Below are positions 26,798 to 35,013 of a stretch of DNA of 64,000 bases, in pieces (position 1 is the stretch's first letter; every line of letters starts with the position of its first letter). The DNA comes from an uncultured Alphaproteobacteria bacterium. Lineage in GTDB: Bacteria; Pseudomonadota; Alphaproteobacteria; HIMB59; GCA-002718135. The stretch covers positions 38,748 through 102,747 of the forward strand of contig CACNLM010000005.1 in NCBI GenBank assembly GCA_902621305.1. Direction: 5' to 3'. The position numbers were made by a program, and so were the translations under genes. The notes below the pieces were generated by a model, which was not told the DNA's origin, ran no database searches, and was given only the letters and a program-made list of their open reading frames with translations.

Positions 26798-28012
26798 TTA
26801 AAATAGACTTTCATAATTATAAAAATCAAAAATATCTCCTTTGTTTACTTGAGAAACATTTTCATCAATTTCAATTATACCATCAGAATAGGATATAGAA
26901 CTAATCATACCAGAACCTTGTTTAGTAAATTTATTTGCAATATTTTTATTATTTATAATTTTTTTATTTACACGTAACCACTCCATTCTTTTTGTTTTTT
27001 TCTTCATAGAAAAATTTGCTGTAATTTTACTTGATGATGGGAGCTTAAAATTTCCACCAGATAATTTTTCTATTAATGGTCTTACTAACATTGCATATAG
27101 TAATTGAACAGAAACTGGATTACCTGGTAAGCAAATTATGAAGCACTTATTTATTTTTCCAACTGCAATTGGTCTTCCTGGTTTAATTGCTGCTCTCCAA
27201 AAATATACCTTACCTAATTCAGATAAAACTTTAATTAAATGATCTTCATCGCCAACAGATGCACCACCAGCAGTTATTATTACATTAAATTTTTTTGAAG
27301 TATTAAAAATTTTATTTTTAATAGATTTAAAATTATCTTTGAGATTTCCACAATATTTTTTTTCTATAAAATTCTTATCAAGTAAATTATACAAACTATA
27401 ATAATTTGAATTATTAATTTCAGAATTTTTCAAATTTTTAGTTGGTTTTCGTAATTCATTACCACTTGTAAAGAAACCAATTTTAATTTTTTTAAATACT
27501 TTTATTTTACTAATACCAGTAGCAGCAATTAAATTTATATTTTGTTGATTTAATTTAGACCCCTTTTCTAGTATTTTTTGGTTTTTCTTTATATCTTCAC
27601 CCTTTAATCTATAATTATCTCCAAATTTTGGAATTTTAGTTAAATGAATTTTATTCCCTTTCTTGTATGTATTTTCCTGCATAACTATAGTTGATGAATT
27701 TGTAGGCATTTTTGCGCCAGTAAAGATTCTGACTACTTCACCAGGTTTTACTTTTATATTTTTGTTATCTCCAGCAGCTATTCGTCTGTCACAAAAAAAA
27801 TTTTTTTTTGTTTTTAAATCTGCTTTTAAAATAGCATAACCGTCTACAGCAGAATTATTAAAAGGAGGTAAATTTATTTTACTTTTTATATTTTCGTAAA
27901 GAAATCTATCCTCTGAATTCTCTAAATTAACTTTTTCAGAATTAAAAATTACAACCTTTTGTTTTTTAAATAAATTAACAATTTGTTTTTTGGTTAGAGG
28001 TGATTTATTCAT
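26798..28012 (-). CDS. moeA: Molybdopterin molybdenumtransferase MoeA
   Basis: A 404-residue enzyme inserting Mo (or W) into adenylated molybdopterin. Visible motifs are NSAVDGYAI, VRIFTGAKMP, FFTSGNEL, ITAGGASVGDEDHL and KPGRPIAVG with LPGNPVSV. All four MoeA regions are present, and length is standard. It is co-transcribed with mobB (one-base overlap). The coding is very Lys/Asn rich. Confidence 0.95.
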   Translation of the reverse strand: MNKSPLTKKQIVNLFKKQKVVIFNSEKVNLENSEDRFLYENIKSKINLPPFNNSAVDGYAILKADLKTKKNFFCDRRIAAGDNKNIKVKPGEVVRIFTGAKMPTNSSTIVMQENTYKKGNKIHLTKIPKFGDNYRLKGEDIKKNQKILEKGSKLNQQNINLIAATGISKIKVFKKIKIGFFTSGNELRKPTKNLKNSEINNSNYYSLYNLLDKNFIEKKYCGNLKDNFKSIKNKIFNTSKKFNVIITAGGASVGDEDHLIKVLSELGKVYFWRAAIKPGRPIAVGKINKCFIICLPGNPVSVQLLYAMLVRPLIEKLSGGNFKLPSSSKITANFSMKKKTKRMEWLRVNKKIINNKNIANKFTKQGSGMISSISYSDGIIEIDENVSQVNKGDIFDFYNYESLF

Positions 28013-28494
28013 TAAAATTCTCTCAAAATAAAATCAACTATATTATCAATTTCATCATTCTTAAAAGTTCTCAAGTCAGTTTTAAGTTGATTATTTGTAA
28101 TAATTGCTTTTATATTTTTAATTTTGGTAAATAAGTAATTATCATTATCATTTTTAATTATTTCAATTTTTGGGTGATTTTCATTTTTAAACCCTTCCAC
28201 TATTACAATATCAATTTCTGAAAGTTGATTAATTAATTCATCTAATGTTTTTTCTTTTGAATTGTTTAGCTCTGATATTTTAACCCATCTCTTCGATGAA
28301 CTAACTATTACTTGAGATGATCCCGCTAATCTATGCTTAAAGCTATCTGTATTTTCATGATCTATATCAAATTCGTGATGTGCATGTTTAATTGAAGCGA
28401 CACGAAAATTATTAGAGCTAAGTTTATTTATAATTTTAGTTGCAATAGTCGTTTTCCCTGAATTCTTCCAGCCAATAATTCCTACTATTTTCAT
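28012..28494 (-). CDS. mobB: Molybdopterin-guanine dinucleotide biosynthesis protein MobB
   Basis: A 160-residue P-loop GTPase-like protein beginning MKIVGIIGWKNSGKTTIATKI. It also shows VASIKHAHHEFDIDHENTDSFKHRLAGSSQV and VEGFKNENHPKIEI, as in MobB. It supports MobA in making the guanine dinucleotide form of the cofactor used by formate dehydrogenases. It overlaps the tupB-like gene by 4 nt and moeA by 1 nt, forming one operon. Confidence 0.93.
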   Translation of the reverse strand: MKIVGIIGWKNSGKTTIATKIINKLSSNNFRVASIKHAHHEFDIDHENTDSFKHRLAGSSQVIVSSSKRWVKISELNNSKEKTLDELINQLSEIDIVIVEGFKNENHPKIEIIKNDNDNYLFTKIKNIKAIITNNQLKTDLRTFKNDEIDNIVDFILREF

Positions 28495-29183
28495 TTAATA
28501 GATCTATTATTTAACAAATATACAAGAGAGTAAATAATTATTGTTATTGATATTAAAACTAAACCTAATGCCATAGCGTATTCTAAATTTCCCATTCTAG
28601 TTTCTAAAGATATAGCAGTTGTCATTACTCGTGTATAATGATCAATATTACCACCCACAATCATAACTGCACCAACTTCTGAAATTGCTCTTCCAAAAGC
28701 AGATAATAATGTTGTAATTAATAAAAAATAACTATGGTTAAATAGAAGTTTAACAGAACCCCAAAAGGGAATATTTAAGGATCTTATCTGATCTTTAAAT
28801 TCAAACCAATTTTTTGAAAATATCTCATGAGATAATGAAGCAATTATTGGAAAAATTATTATAGTTTGAGCAATAATCATCGCAGAGGGTGTGTATAGAA
28901 GCTGTAAGATACCTAAAGGTCCACCTGATGCAAAAATAAAATAAACAATTAAACCAACTACAACTGGAGGAATTCCCATCAATGAGTTTATAATTATTAA
29001 AATAATTTTTTTGAAATAAAAATTATAAATTGCAAAATAATACCCTACTATAAACCCTAATAATGATGCAATAATTAAGGCGGTAAAACTTACAAATAAT
29101 GATAAAAAAATAATGTCCCATAGTTCATTATCTAAAGTAATAATTAATAGTATGGAATTTGTGAAAATTTCTAATATGTTCAT
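28491..29183 (-). CDS. tupB: TupB-like tungstate ABC transporter permease
   Basis: A 230-residue inner-membrane permease with about six hydrophobic segments. The sequence [19 protein letters not shown]-like region and FGRAISEVGAVMIVGGN followed by RVMTTAISLET match the tungstate-specific TupB family better than ModB. No periplasmic binding protein (TupA) or ATPase (TupC) gene is adjacent or elsewhere in the window. It heads the tupB-mobB-moeA operon, which supports a W/Mo supply role for the formate dehydrogenase. It may borrow partners encoded elsewhere. Confidence 0.8.
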   Translation of the reverse strand: MNILEIFTNSILLIITLDNELWDIIFLSLFVSFTALIIASLLGFIVGYYFAIYNFYFKKIILIIINSLMGIPPVVVGLIVYFIFASGGPLGILQLLYTPSAMIIAQTIIIFPIIASLSHEIFSKNWFEFKDQIRSLNIPFWGSVKLLFNHSYFLLITTLLSAFGRAISEVGAVMIVGGNIDHYTRVMTTAISLETRMGNLEYAMALGLVLISITIIIYSLVYLLNNRSIK

Positions 29184-29209
29184 TTATATTATTAGTTTAA
29201 TTACAACAT

Positions 29210-30025
29210 ATGGCAAAAAAAGAAAAATATTTAGTCTCACCTGATATTAATAATAAGTCCTTAATTACAAAACTAAATGGTTATGATGAGAAAGGTAATA
29301 AAATAATTTCTAAAGTTATTAATGAAAAAGCTCTTACAATTTTTCTTAATAATCAAGAGATAGTAACGCTAATGTCTATTAGTGATCACCCAAAATATCT
29401 TGCAGTTGGGTATTTATTAAATCAAAATATGGTTAAGAAAAATGACATAATTAGAAAAGTTGAAATTGATAAAGATTTAGGTGTGGTTGTTGTACGAACA
29501 AATCGTAAAACAAATTATGAAAACAAATTAAGAAAGAAAATAACAACTAGTGGTTGTGCAATAGGTACAGTGTTTGGAGATATCTATGCGGAAATAAAAA
29601 AATCAAAATTAAAATCCAAAAAGAAAATTAAACATAAATGGATTTATGAAATTTCAAAAAAAATTACATTAACACCGAGCTTATATTTAGAAACAGGAGC
29701 AATACATGGTTGTGCCATTATTCATAATAATAAACCATTGATTTATATGGAAGACGTAGGGAGACATAATGCTGTAGATAAAATTGCTGGTTTTATGTTT
29801 TTAAAAAAAATTAGCTCTTCAAATAAAATTTTTTACACTACAGGAAGACTAACTAGTGAAATGGTTATTAAAACTATAAAAATGGGTATTCCAATATTAA
29901 TTTCTAGATCAGGATTCACAGCATGGGGTGTAGAGCTGGCGAGAGGTTCGAATTTAACACTTATTGGACGAGCAAAGGGAAAAAAATATTTAGCACTTTC
30001 TGGAGAACATAGAATTGACCATTAA
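29210..30025 (+). CDS. fdhD: Formate dehydrogenase sulfurtransferase FdhD
   Basis: A 271-residue accessory protein that transfers sulfur from a desulfurase to the FDH metal centre. It has TTSGCAIGTVFGD, GAIHGCAII, EDVGRHNAVDKI and TGRLTSEMVIK, typical FdhD blocks. Only one cysteine is present where E. coli FdhD has CxxC, like other single-Cys members. It is divergent from tupB with just 26 bases between ATGs and no visible SD. It overlaps mobA by 11 nt. Confidence 0.93.
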   Translation: MAKKEKYLVSPDINNKSLITKLNGYDEKGNKIISKVINEKALTIFLNNQEIVTLMSISDHPKYLAVGYLLNQNMVKKNDIIRKVEIDKDLGVVVVRTNRKTNYENKLRKKITTSGCAIGTVFGDIYAEIKKSKLKSKKKIKHKWIYEISKKITLTPSLYLETGAIHGCAIIHNNKPLIYMEDVGRHNAVDKIAGFMFLKKISSSNKIFYTTGRLTSEMVIKTIKMGIPILISRSGFTAWGVELARGSNLTLIGRAKGKKYLALSGEHRIDH

Positions 30026-30617
30026 TAAGAAAAAAATTTTGTTTGCTATACTTGCTGGAGGTCAATCAAAAAGATTTGGAGGTGGATTCAAAGCTTTTGC
30101 TAAAATAAATGGAATTACAATCTTAGACAAAATAATAAACAAGCTTAAAAAATATAGTAATGAAATAATAATAAATGCTAATGACTTAAAAAGTTTTAAG
30201 AAAATTAATTACCCAATAATTGAAGATAGATTCAAAGGTTTTGTGGGACCTTTAGCAGGAATTCACACATCAATGTTGTGGGCTAAAGAAAATTACACAA
30301 ACAAAGAATGGGTTTTTACTGTTCCAAGTGATACTCCATTTTTACCTGATAATCTTTTTGATAAGTTTTCAGAGGCATATGATGAAAATATAAAAATATT
30401 GATTGCAAGATCAAATAGTAGACAACATCCAGTAATAGCAATGTGGCATATATCGCTAATAACTAGTTTAGAAAATGAGTTAAAATTAAAAAATAGTAAA
30501 ATTATGTTTTGGGTTAAAAAGCACAAATATAAATTTGTTGAATTTGAGAAAAGCCAAGAAAAAAATTTTTTCAATGTTAATACTCAAGAAGAATGGAATA
30601 CAGCAAAAAATATCTAA
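30015..30617 (+). CDS. mobA: Molybdenum cofactor guanylyltransferase MobA
   Basis: A 200-residue nucleotidyltransferase attaching GMP to molybdopterin. ILAGGQSKRFGGGFKAF is the nucleotide-binding loop; GPLAGIHTSM and VPSDTPFLP also fit MobA. The start is TTG at 30015, inside the end of fdhD; no ATG is available before the AGG loop. It completes the set (fdhD, mobA, mobB, moeA, tusA) around the formate dehydrogenase. Confidence 0.92.
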   Translation: MTINKKKILFAILAGGQSKRFGGGFKAFAKINGITILDKIINKLKKYSNEIIINANDLKSFKKINYPIIEDRFKGFVGPLAGIHTSMLWAKENYTNKEWVFTVPSDTPFLPDNLFDKFSEAYDENIKILIARSNSRQHPVIAMWHISLITSLENELKLKNSKIMFWVKKHKYKFVEFEKSQEKNFFNVNTQEEWNTAKNI

Positions 30618-30668
30618 ATTTGATATAAATATGTAAAAAATATTTTTTTTGTATAAAGAATATTTTAA

Positions 30669-31763
30669 ATGGTAAGATCAATATATAAAATATTTCCAGG
30701 AATTTTATTTTGTTTTGTAATTGCTTATTCAGGCATATACATAAGTGATTTTGTCGGAAAAGAAATTTTAAATTTAAATAAAAGTCCAATATCACCAATA
30801 ATGCTATCAATAATATTTGGTCTTTTGATAGGAAATATATTTCATATCAATAATTTTTTATTAGAAGGAATTAAGTTTTCTTTAAAATTTATTCTAAGAT
30901 TAGGAATAATATGTCTTGGTGTTAGACTAGGGCTTTTAGATATTTTTAAAGTTGGAATAGTTGGAATACCTCTAATTGTTGCTTGTATTATTATATCAAT
31001 CTTGGTTGTAAATTATTTATGCAAGTTATTAAATGTTTCTTCAAAAATGGGATCATTAATTGCAGTTGGAACAAGTATTTGTGGAGCATCTGCAATTGTA
31101 GCAACTAGTCCTGCAATTAATGCTGATAAAGAGGAAGTTGCTTATGCTATAGCTAATATTACAATATTTGGAATAATTGCAATGTTCCTCTATCCATTTA
31201 TGGCATATTATCTTTTCAGTGGAGATGAGTTAGCATCAGGATTATTTCTTGGAACTTCAATACATGAAACTGCTCAAGTTGCTGGTGCTGGATTGATATA
31301 TGCTGAACAATTCAATTCACCAAAAACTATGGATATAGCTACAATTACAAAATTAGTAAGAAATGTCAGTATGATAATCGTCATTCCTACAATAAGCTAT
31401 ATGTATCTAAGAAATGATATTGGTGAAAATAATAGCAAACCATCAATAATATCTATGTTTCCAATTTTCATAATTGGTTTTATTTTTATGGGTCTTATAA
31501 GATCAATTGGAGATTACGGAATTCAAAATAGTAATTTAGCTTTTGAAATATTAACCAATAATAACTGGCAATTAATAATCAATATTATTAAATCTATTGC
31601 TGAGTATTCTTTGGCAATAGCAATGGCAGCTGTTGGCATAAGTACAAATTTAGTTTCTTTAAAAAGCTTAGGCATAAGACCATTTTATGTTGGTTTTTCT
31701 GCAGCTTGTTGTGTTGGAATTGTAAGTTATATCGGAATCATAGTACTAAACAATTTTATATAA
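30669..31763 (+). CDS. YeiH-family putative sulfate exporter
   Basis: A 364-residue membrane protein with about ten hydrophobic segments. Family features are LRLGIICLGVRLGLLDI, the signature VGTSICGASAIVATSPAI and FLGTSIHETAQVAGAG. The family (UPF0324, putative sulfate exporter) is linked to disposal of sulfur anions. It stands next to the TauE/SafE gene, so both may export sulfite or sulfate from sulfonate or thiol breakdown; no such catabolic gene is in the window. It starts 51 bases after mobA in AT-rich sequence with no clear terminator. Confidence 0.85.
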   Translation: MVRSIYKIFPGILFCFVIAYSGIYISDFVGKEILNLNKSPISPIMLSIIFGLLIGNIFHINNFLLEGIKFSLKFILRLGIICLGVRLGLLDIFKVGIVGIPLIVACIIISILVVNYLCKLLNVSSKMGSLIAVGTSICGASAIVATSPAINADKEEVAYAIANITIFGIIAMFLYPFMAYYLFSGDELASGLFLGTSIHETAQVAGAGLIYAEQFNSPKTMDIATITKLVRNVSMIIVIPTISYMYLRNDIGENNSKPSIISMFPIFIIGFIFMGLIRSIGDYGIQNSNLAFEILTNNNWQLIINIIKSIAEYSLAIAMAAVGISTNLVSLKSLGIRPFYVGFSAACCVGIVSYIGIIVLNNFI

Positions 31764-31783
31764 TTTTCTAAAATAAATATAAT

Positions 31784-31812
31784 TTGTACTTATTAAGTAA
31801 TAATTATATAAA
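31784..31812 (+). promoter_or_regulatory. Putative promoter of the tauE-usp operon
   Basis: TTGTAC, a 17-base spacer and TATAAA in the 63-base gap after the YeiH-family gene. Transcription would begin about eight bases before the ATG at 31827, and no Shine-Dalgarno is visible there. The spacer contains TACTTATTAAGTA, a small inverted repeat. Seen as a motif only. Confidence 0.5.
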
Positions 31813-31826
31813 ATTCGTAAAAAAAT

Positions 31827-32741
31827 ATGTCAATTTACCTTCCAATAGCTGAAATGAACGTCAATATTTTTCTTATTATCTTTATTGGTATGAGTATAGG
31901 GATACTTTCAGGAATTTTTGGTGTTGGTGGTGGATTTTTAATGACACCACTATTAATTTTTTTAGGCATACCTCCAGTTGTAGCTGTTGGTTCTGAAGCT
32001 CCACACGTTTTAGCAACTTCAGTTTCAGGTTTTATTGCTCACTGGAGAAAAAGAAATGTTGATATAAAGATGGGTATATTCCTTTTAATAGGAGGTTTAA
32101 TTGGCTCCACAGTTGGTGTAAATATTTTCAGTTATCTAAAAAACTTTGGGCAAATAGATTTAGTTATTCAGTTATTATTTCTTTTCTTTTTAGGTTTTAT
32201 TGGTTTTAGTATGGCTTTTGAAAGCGCAAGAACTACAATAAAACACTATAGAGCAAGAAACACAAAAAGAACAAAACTGCATCAACATTCTTGGTTTCAC
32301 GGACTTCCATTCAAAGTTCGCTTTCATAGATCAAAACTTTATATAAGTGCGATACCACCTGTACTGATAGGGTTCGCAGTTGGAGTAATGTCAGCAATGA
32401 TGGGAGTTGGAGGAGGATTTATAATGATACCGGCAATGGTATACATACTTGGAATGCCAACAAGTATAGTAGTTGGGACATCTTTATTTCAAATCATTTT
32501 TGTTACCGCTAATGCAACATTCTTTCAATCCTACATAAATTATAATGTAGATATTGTGCTATCTGCACTAATGATATTTGGAGGAGTAATCGGTGCACAA
32601 ATTGGTGTAATTTTTGGGTCTAAATTAAAAGCAGAATATTTGAGAGGTATTTTGGCTATATTAGTACTGGGTGTCTGTGGTAAAATTTTTACAGATCTAG
32701 TTTTAAGACCTAATGATTTATTTTCATTGGTAATGATATGA
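31827..32741 (+). CDS. TauE/SafE-family sulfite/sulfoacetate-type exporter
   Basis: A 304-residue protein with two homologous halves, each with a glycine-rich loop: GIFGVGGGFLMTPLL near residue 30 and SAMMGVGGGFIMIPAM near residue 190. About eight membrane segments flank a positively charged cytoplasmic loop. TauE/SafE proteins export anions such as sulfite. In alphaproteobacteria this subtype is commonly next to TIGR02186, as here one gene downstream. It overlaps the next ORF by 4 nt. Confidence 0.88.
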   Translation: MSIYLPIAEMNVNIFLIIFIGMSIGILSGIFGVGGGFLMTPLLIFLGIPPVVAVGSEAPHVLATSVSGFIAHWRKRNVDIKMGIFLLIGGLIGSTVGVNIFSYLKNFGQIDLVIQLLFLFFLGFIGFSMAFESARTTIKHYRARNTKRTKLHQHSWFHGLPFKVRFHRSKLYISAIPPVLIGFAVGVMSAMMGVGGGFIMIPAMVYILGMPTSIVVGTSLFQIIFVTANATFFQSYINYNVDIVLSALMIFGGVIGAQIGVIFGSKLKAEYLRGILAILVLGVCGKIFTDLVLRPNDLFSLVMI

Positions 32742-33142
32742 TATCAATATTTAATTTTTCAATTAATTTATTGATCGTAGTTTGTCTCTTCATATATTTT
32801 ATTTTTACAACCATTAGTTTTAATCTGGAGAATATTGAATATTTTTTAATTCTAATAATTGTTATAAATTCATTTAACAAAATTTATATTTGGTCAAATT
32901 TCAGAGTATGTATTAAAAAAGATCTTAATAAAATATTTAAAGAAATATTATTTAATGATTCATTTGCAAAACTAAGTATAGTTATTTTATCCACTGTAAT
33001 TCCAATTTATATGCTTATGCAAAAAGATATATTAGTGATTGATATATTGATTAAAAAAGTATCTTTTTTATTAGTATCAATTTTTGCATTAATTGGATTT
33101 TATTTAGAATTTTATATTTTAGAAGTGACAAAAAATAGATGA
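32738..33142 (+). CDS. Unknown 134-residue membrane protein
   Basis: I do not recognise a family. It has three or four hydrophobic segments (about residues 5-28, 36-50, 78-96 and 104-128) with a short basic segment containing KKDLNKIFKE between them. It is joined by 4-nt ATGA overlaps to the TauE/SafE gene before it and the TIGR02186 gene after it, so it is clearly part of the operon. It may be an extra membrane component of the exporter or of the TIGR02186 protein; that is inference. Confidence 0.75.
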   Translation: MISIFNFSINLLIVVCLFIYFIFTTISFNLENIEYFLILIIVINSFNKIYIWSNFRVCIKKDLNKIFKEILFNDSFAKLSIVILSTVIPIYMLMQKDILVIDILIKKVSFLLVSIFALIGFYLEFYILEVTKNR

Positions 33143-33903
33143 TTAAAAATTTAAATATAAAGTTTGCTTTTAATCTAACAATTTTATTGACTGTAATTTT
33201 TTTTTATAACTTTCTTAATGCTGAAGAAATTTACTTTGACTTATCTGAAGATAGTATTGAATTACAAACAGATTTTAATGGAAAAGAAATTATTATTTTT
33301 GGATTACTAAAAAATGATCATGAGACACTTTTGACAATAAAAGGGCCGCCATCAAAAATGAGAATACAAAAAAAAGAGAGGTATTTTGGAATATGGATAA
33401 ACAATCAATACGTTACCTATAGTAACATTCCATCTTTATTCTTTTTATCCTCATCAAAAGAAATTAACGAAATCTTGCCTGAATCGATATTAATTAATGA
33501 GGATCTAAGTTTTGAAAAAATTTTAAATAATAAGACTTTTAATCAAAATTTTATTTTCAAAAATGACCAAAAAAATTGGAATGAAAATTTTGTTAGAATA
33601 AAAAAAGAACAATCATTTTATAAAAGTTTTGAAATGAAAAAGGTCAAAGATAAATTATTTCAAACTAGCGTTTTTTTTCCAACAAATACAATACCAGGGA
33701 TTTATAATGTTGATATTTACTATATAAGAAATAATACAATTATGAGTAGTGATCAAAAAAATATAGTTATAAAAAAAACTGGTATAGGAAGTCAAATATT
33801 TGACTTTGCTAATGAAAATGCAGCTACATACGGAGTTTTTGTAATTATCTTTTCAATATTTTCAGGTTTTATTGCTGCTGCTTTATTTAGGAGAAGTAAA
33901 TGA
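33139..33903 (+). CDS. TIGR02186 family alphaproteobacterial transmembrane protein
   Basis: A 254-residue protein with an N-terminal signal segment (about residues 8-28, ending FLNA before EEIYFDLSEDSIEL), a periplasmic beta-rich domain and a C-terminal membrane helix (TYGVFVIIFSIFSGFIAAALF) followed by basic residues. The layout and the neighbouring TauE/SafE gene match the TIGR02186/Alph_Pro_TM family. Function is not known; genomic pairing suggests a partner of the exporter. It overlaps both neighbours by 4 nt. Confidence 0.8.
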   Translation: MIKNLNIKFAFNLTILLTVIFFYNFLNAEEIYFDLSEDSIELQTDFNGKEIIIFGLLKNDHETLLTIKGPPSKMRIQKKERYFGIWINNQYVTYSNIPSLFFLSSSKEINEILPESILINEDLSFEKILNNKTFNQNFIFKNDQKNWNENFVRIKKEQSFYKSFEMKKVKDKLFQTSVFFPTNTIPGIYNVDIYYIRNNTIMSSDQKNIVIKKTGIGSQIFDFANENAATYGVFVIIFSIFSGFIAAALFRRSK

Positions 33904-34373
33904 GCGATGATAGATATATTCTAGTTGTTGCAGATAATTCAGAGGAAATGAATACAGCTCTTGAATATGCTTGTGCAAGATCAAAAAAAACAGGAAGAAA
34001 GATTATAATTGCAACATTCATAGAGCCTTTGGATGTTCTAACAACCAAGGGTGTTACAGATATTATGAAAGAGGAAGCTAGAGAAGAAGCAGAAACAATT
34101 CTAAAAAAAGCTGCCTCATTTGTCCAAGAAAGAACAGGTGACTATCCTGCTCTCTCTTTAAGAGAGGGGGATACTATATCTGAATTAAAACAATTATTAG
34201 ATGAGGAAAAAAATATTAATGTTCTTGTTTTAGCTGCCAATACTGATCCAAATAGTAAAAACCCTGGTCCAATAATAACTTCTCTAGTGAGTAATGAAAT
34301 AACAAACCTAAGAATACCAATAATGATTGTGCCTGGAAATTTATCATTTGAACATATTGCGCAAATAACTTAA
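33900..34373 (+). CDS. Universal stress protein family
   Basis: A 157-residue UspA-like alpha/beta protein. It shows RYILVVADNSEEMNTALEYACA at the N-terminus, EEAETILKKAASF in the middle and IPIMIVPG at the end. The ATP-binding G-x2-G-x9-G motif is not clearly conserved, so nucleotide binding is uncertain. It closes the tauE-orf134-TIGR02186-usp run with another ATGA overlap. pyrE follows four bases later. Confidence 0.85.
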   Translation: MSDDRYILVVADNSEEMNTALEYACARSKKTGRKIIIATFIEPLDVLTTKGVTDIMKEEAREEAETILKKAASFVQERTGDYPALSLREGDTISELKQLLDEEKNINVLVLAANTDPNSKNPGPIITSLVSNEITNLRIPIMIVPGNLSFEHIAQIT

Positions 34374-34377
34374 AAAA

Positions 34378-35013
34378 ATGTCTAAAGAGATAGCTAAAAT
34401 ATTAGTAGATATAAAGTCTATTAATTTTTCATTTGATAAATATTTTACTCTTACATCAGGCTTGGCTAGTCCTGTTTATGTTGATTGTAGAAAAATTATT
34501 TCTTTTACAAAAGAAAGAAATTTTATAATTGATAAAGCCATAGATTATTTGACTAAAAATAATATTGAGACAGAAATTATTGCTGGTGGAGAGACTGCTG
34601 GAATTCCCTATGCTGCTTTTATTTCTCAAAAATTAGATAAACAAATGATTTATATTAGAAAAAAAACAAAGGGTTTTGGAAAAAACAAACAAATTGAAGG
34701 TGAATTTGAAAAAAATCAAAAAGCTCTTTTAGTTGAAGATCTAGCTACCGATGGAGGTAGTAAAATAATTTTTATTAACGCAATGCGTGAAGCTGGATTA
34801 AAAGTTAAAGATATATTTGTAATATTTTATTATGATATTTTTAATTTTAATGAATCAGAATTATTTAAATTAAATGTAAATATGCACTCACTGTGTACTT
34901 GGAAAGATATAATAAATTATATTGAAAGTGAAAAAATATATTCTGAAGATAAGGTTTCAAACTTAAAAGAATTTTTAGAAGATCCAGAAAAATGGAGAAG
35001 CAAGTATGCGTGA
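34378..35013 (+). CDS. pyrE: Orotate phosphoribosyltransferase
   Basis: A 211-residue type I phosphoribosyltransferase making OMP in pyrimidine synthesis. FTLTSGLASPVYVDCRKI is the orotate-binding start, AGGETAGIPYAAFIS follows, RKKTKGFGKNKQIEG is the flexible loop, and ALLVEDLATDGGSK is the PRPP motif. No other pyrimidine gene is nearby. It overlaps the next ORF by 8 nt. Confidence 0.92.
   Translation: MSKEIAKILVDIKSINFSFDKYFTLTSGLASPVYVDCRKIISFTKERNFIIDKAIDYLTKNNIETEIIAGGETAGIPYAAFISQKLDKQMIYIRKKTKGFGKNKQIEGEFEKNQKALLVEDLATDGGSKIIFINAMREAGLKVKDIFVIFYYDIFNFNESELFKLNVNMHSLCTWKDIINYIESEKIYSEDKVSNLKEFLEDPEKWRSKYA

Noticed and set aside
30625-30660. Terminator between mobA and the YeiH-family gene
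   Set aside because: The AAAAAATATTTTTTTT stretch could pair but has no GC and no stable stem, so I do not call it.
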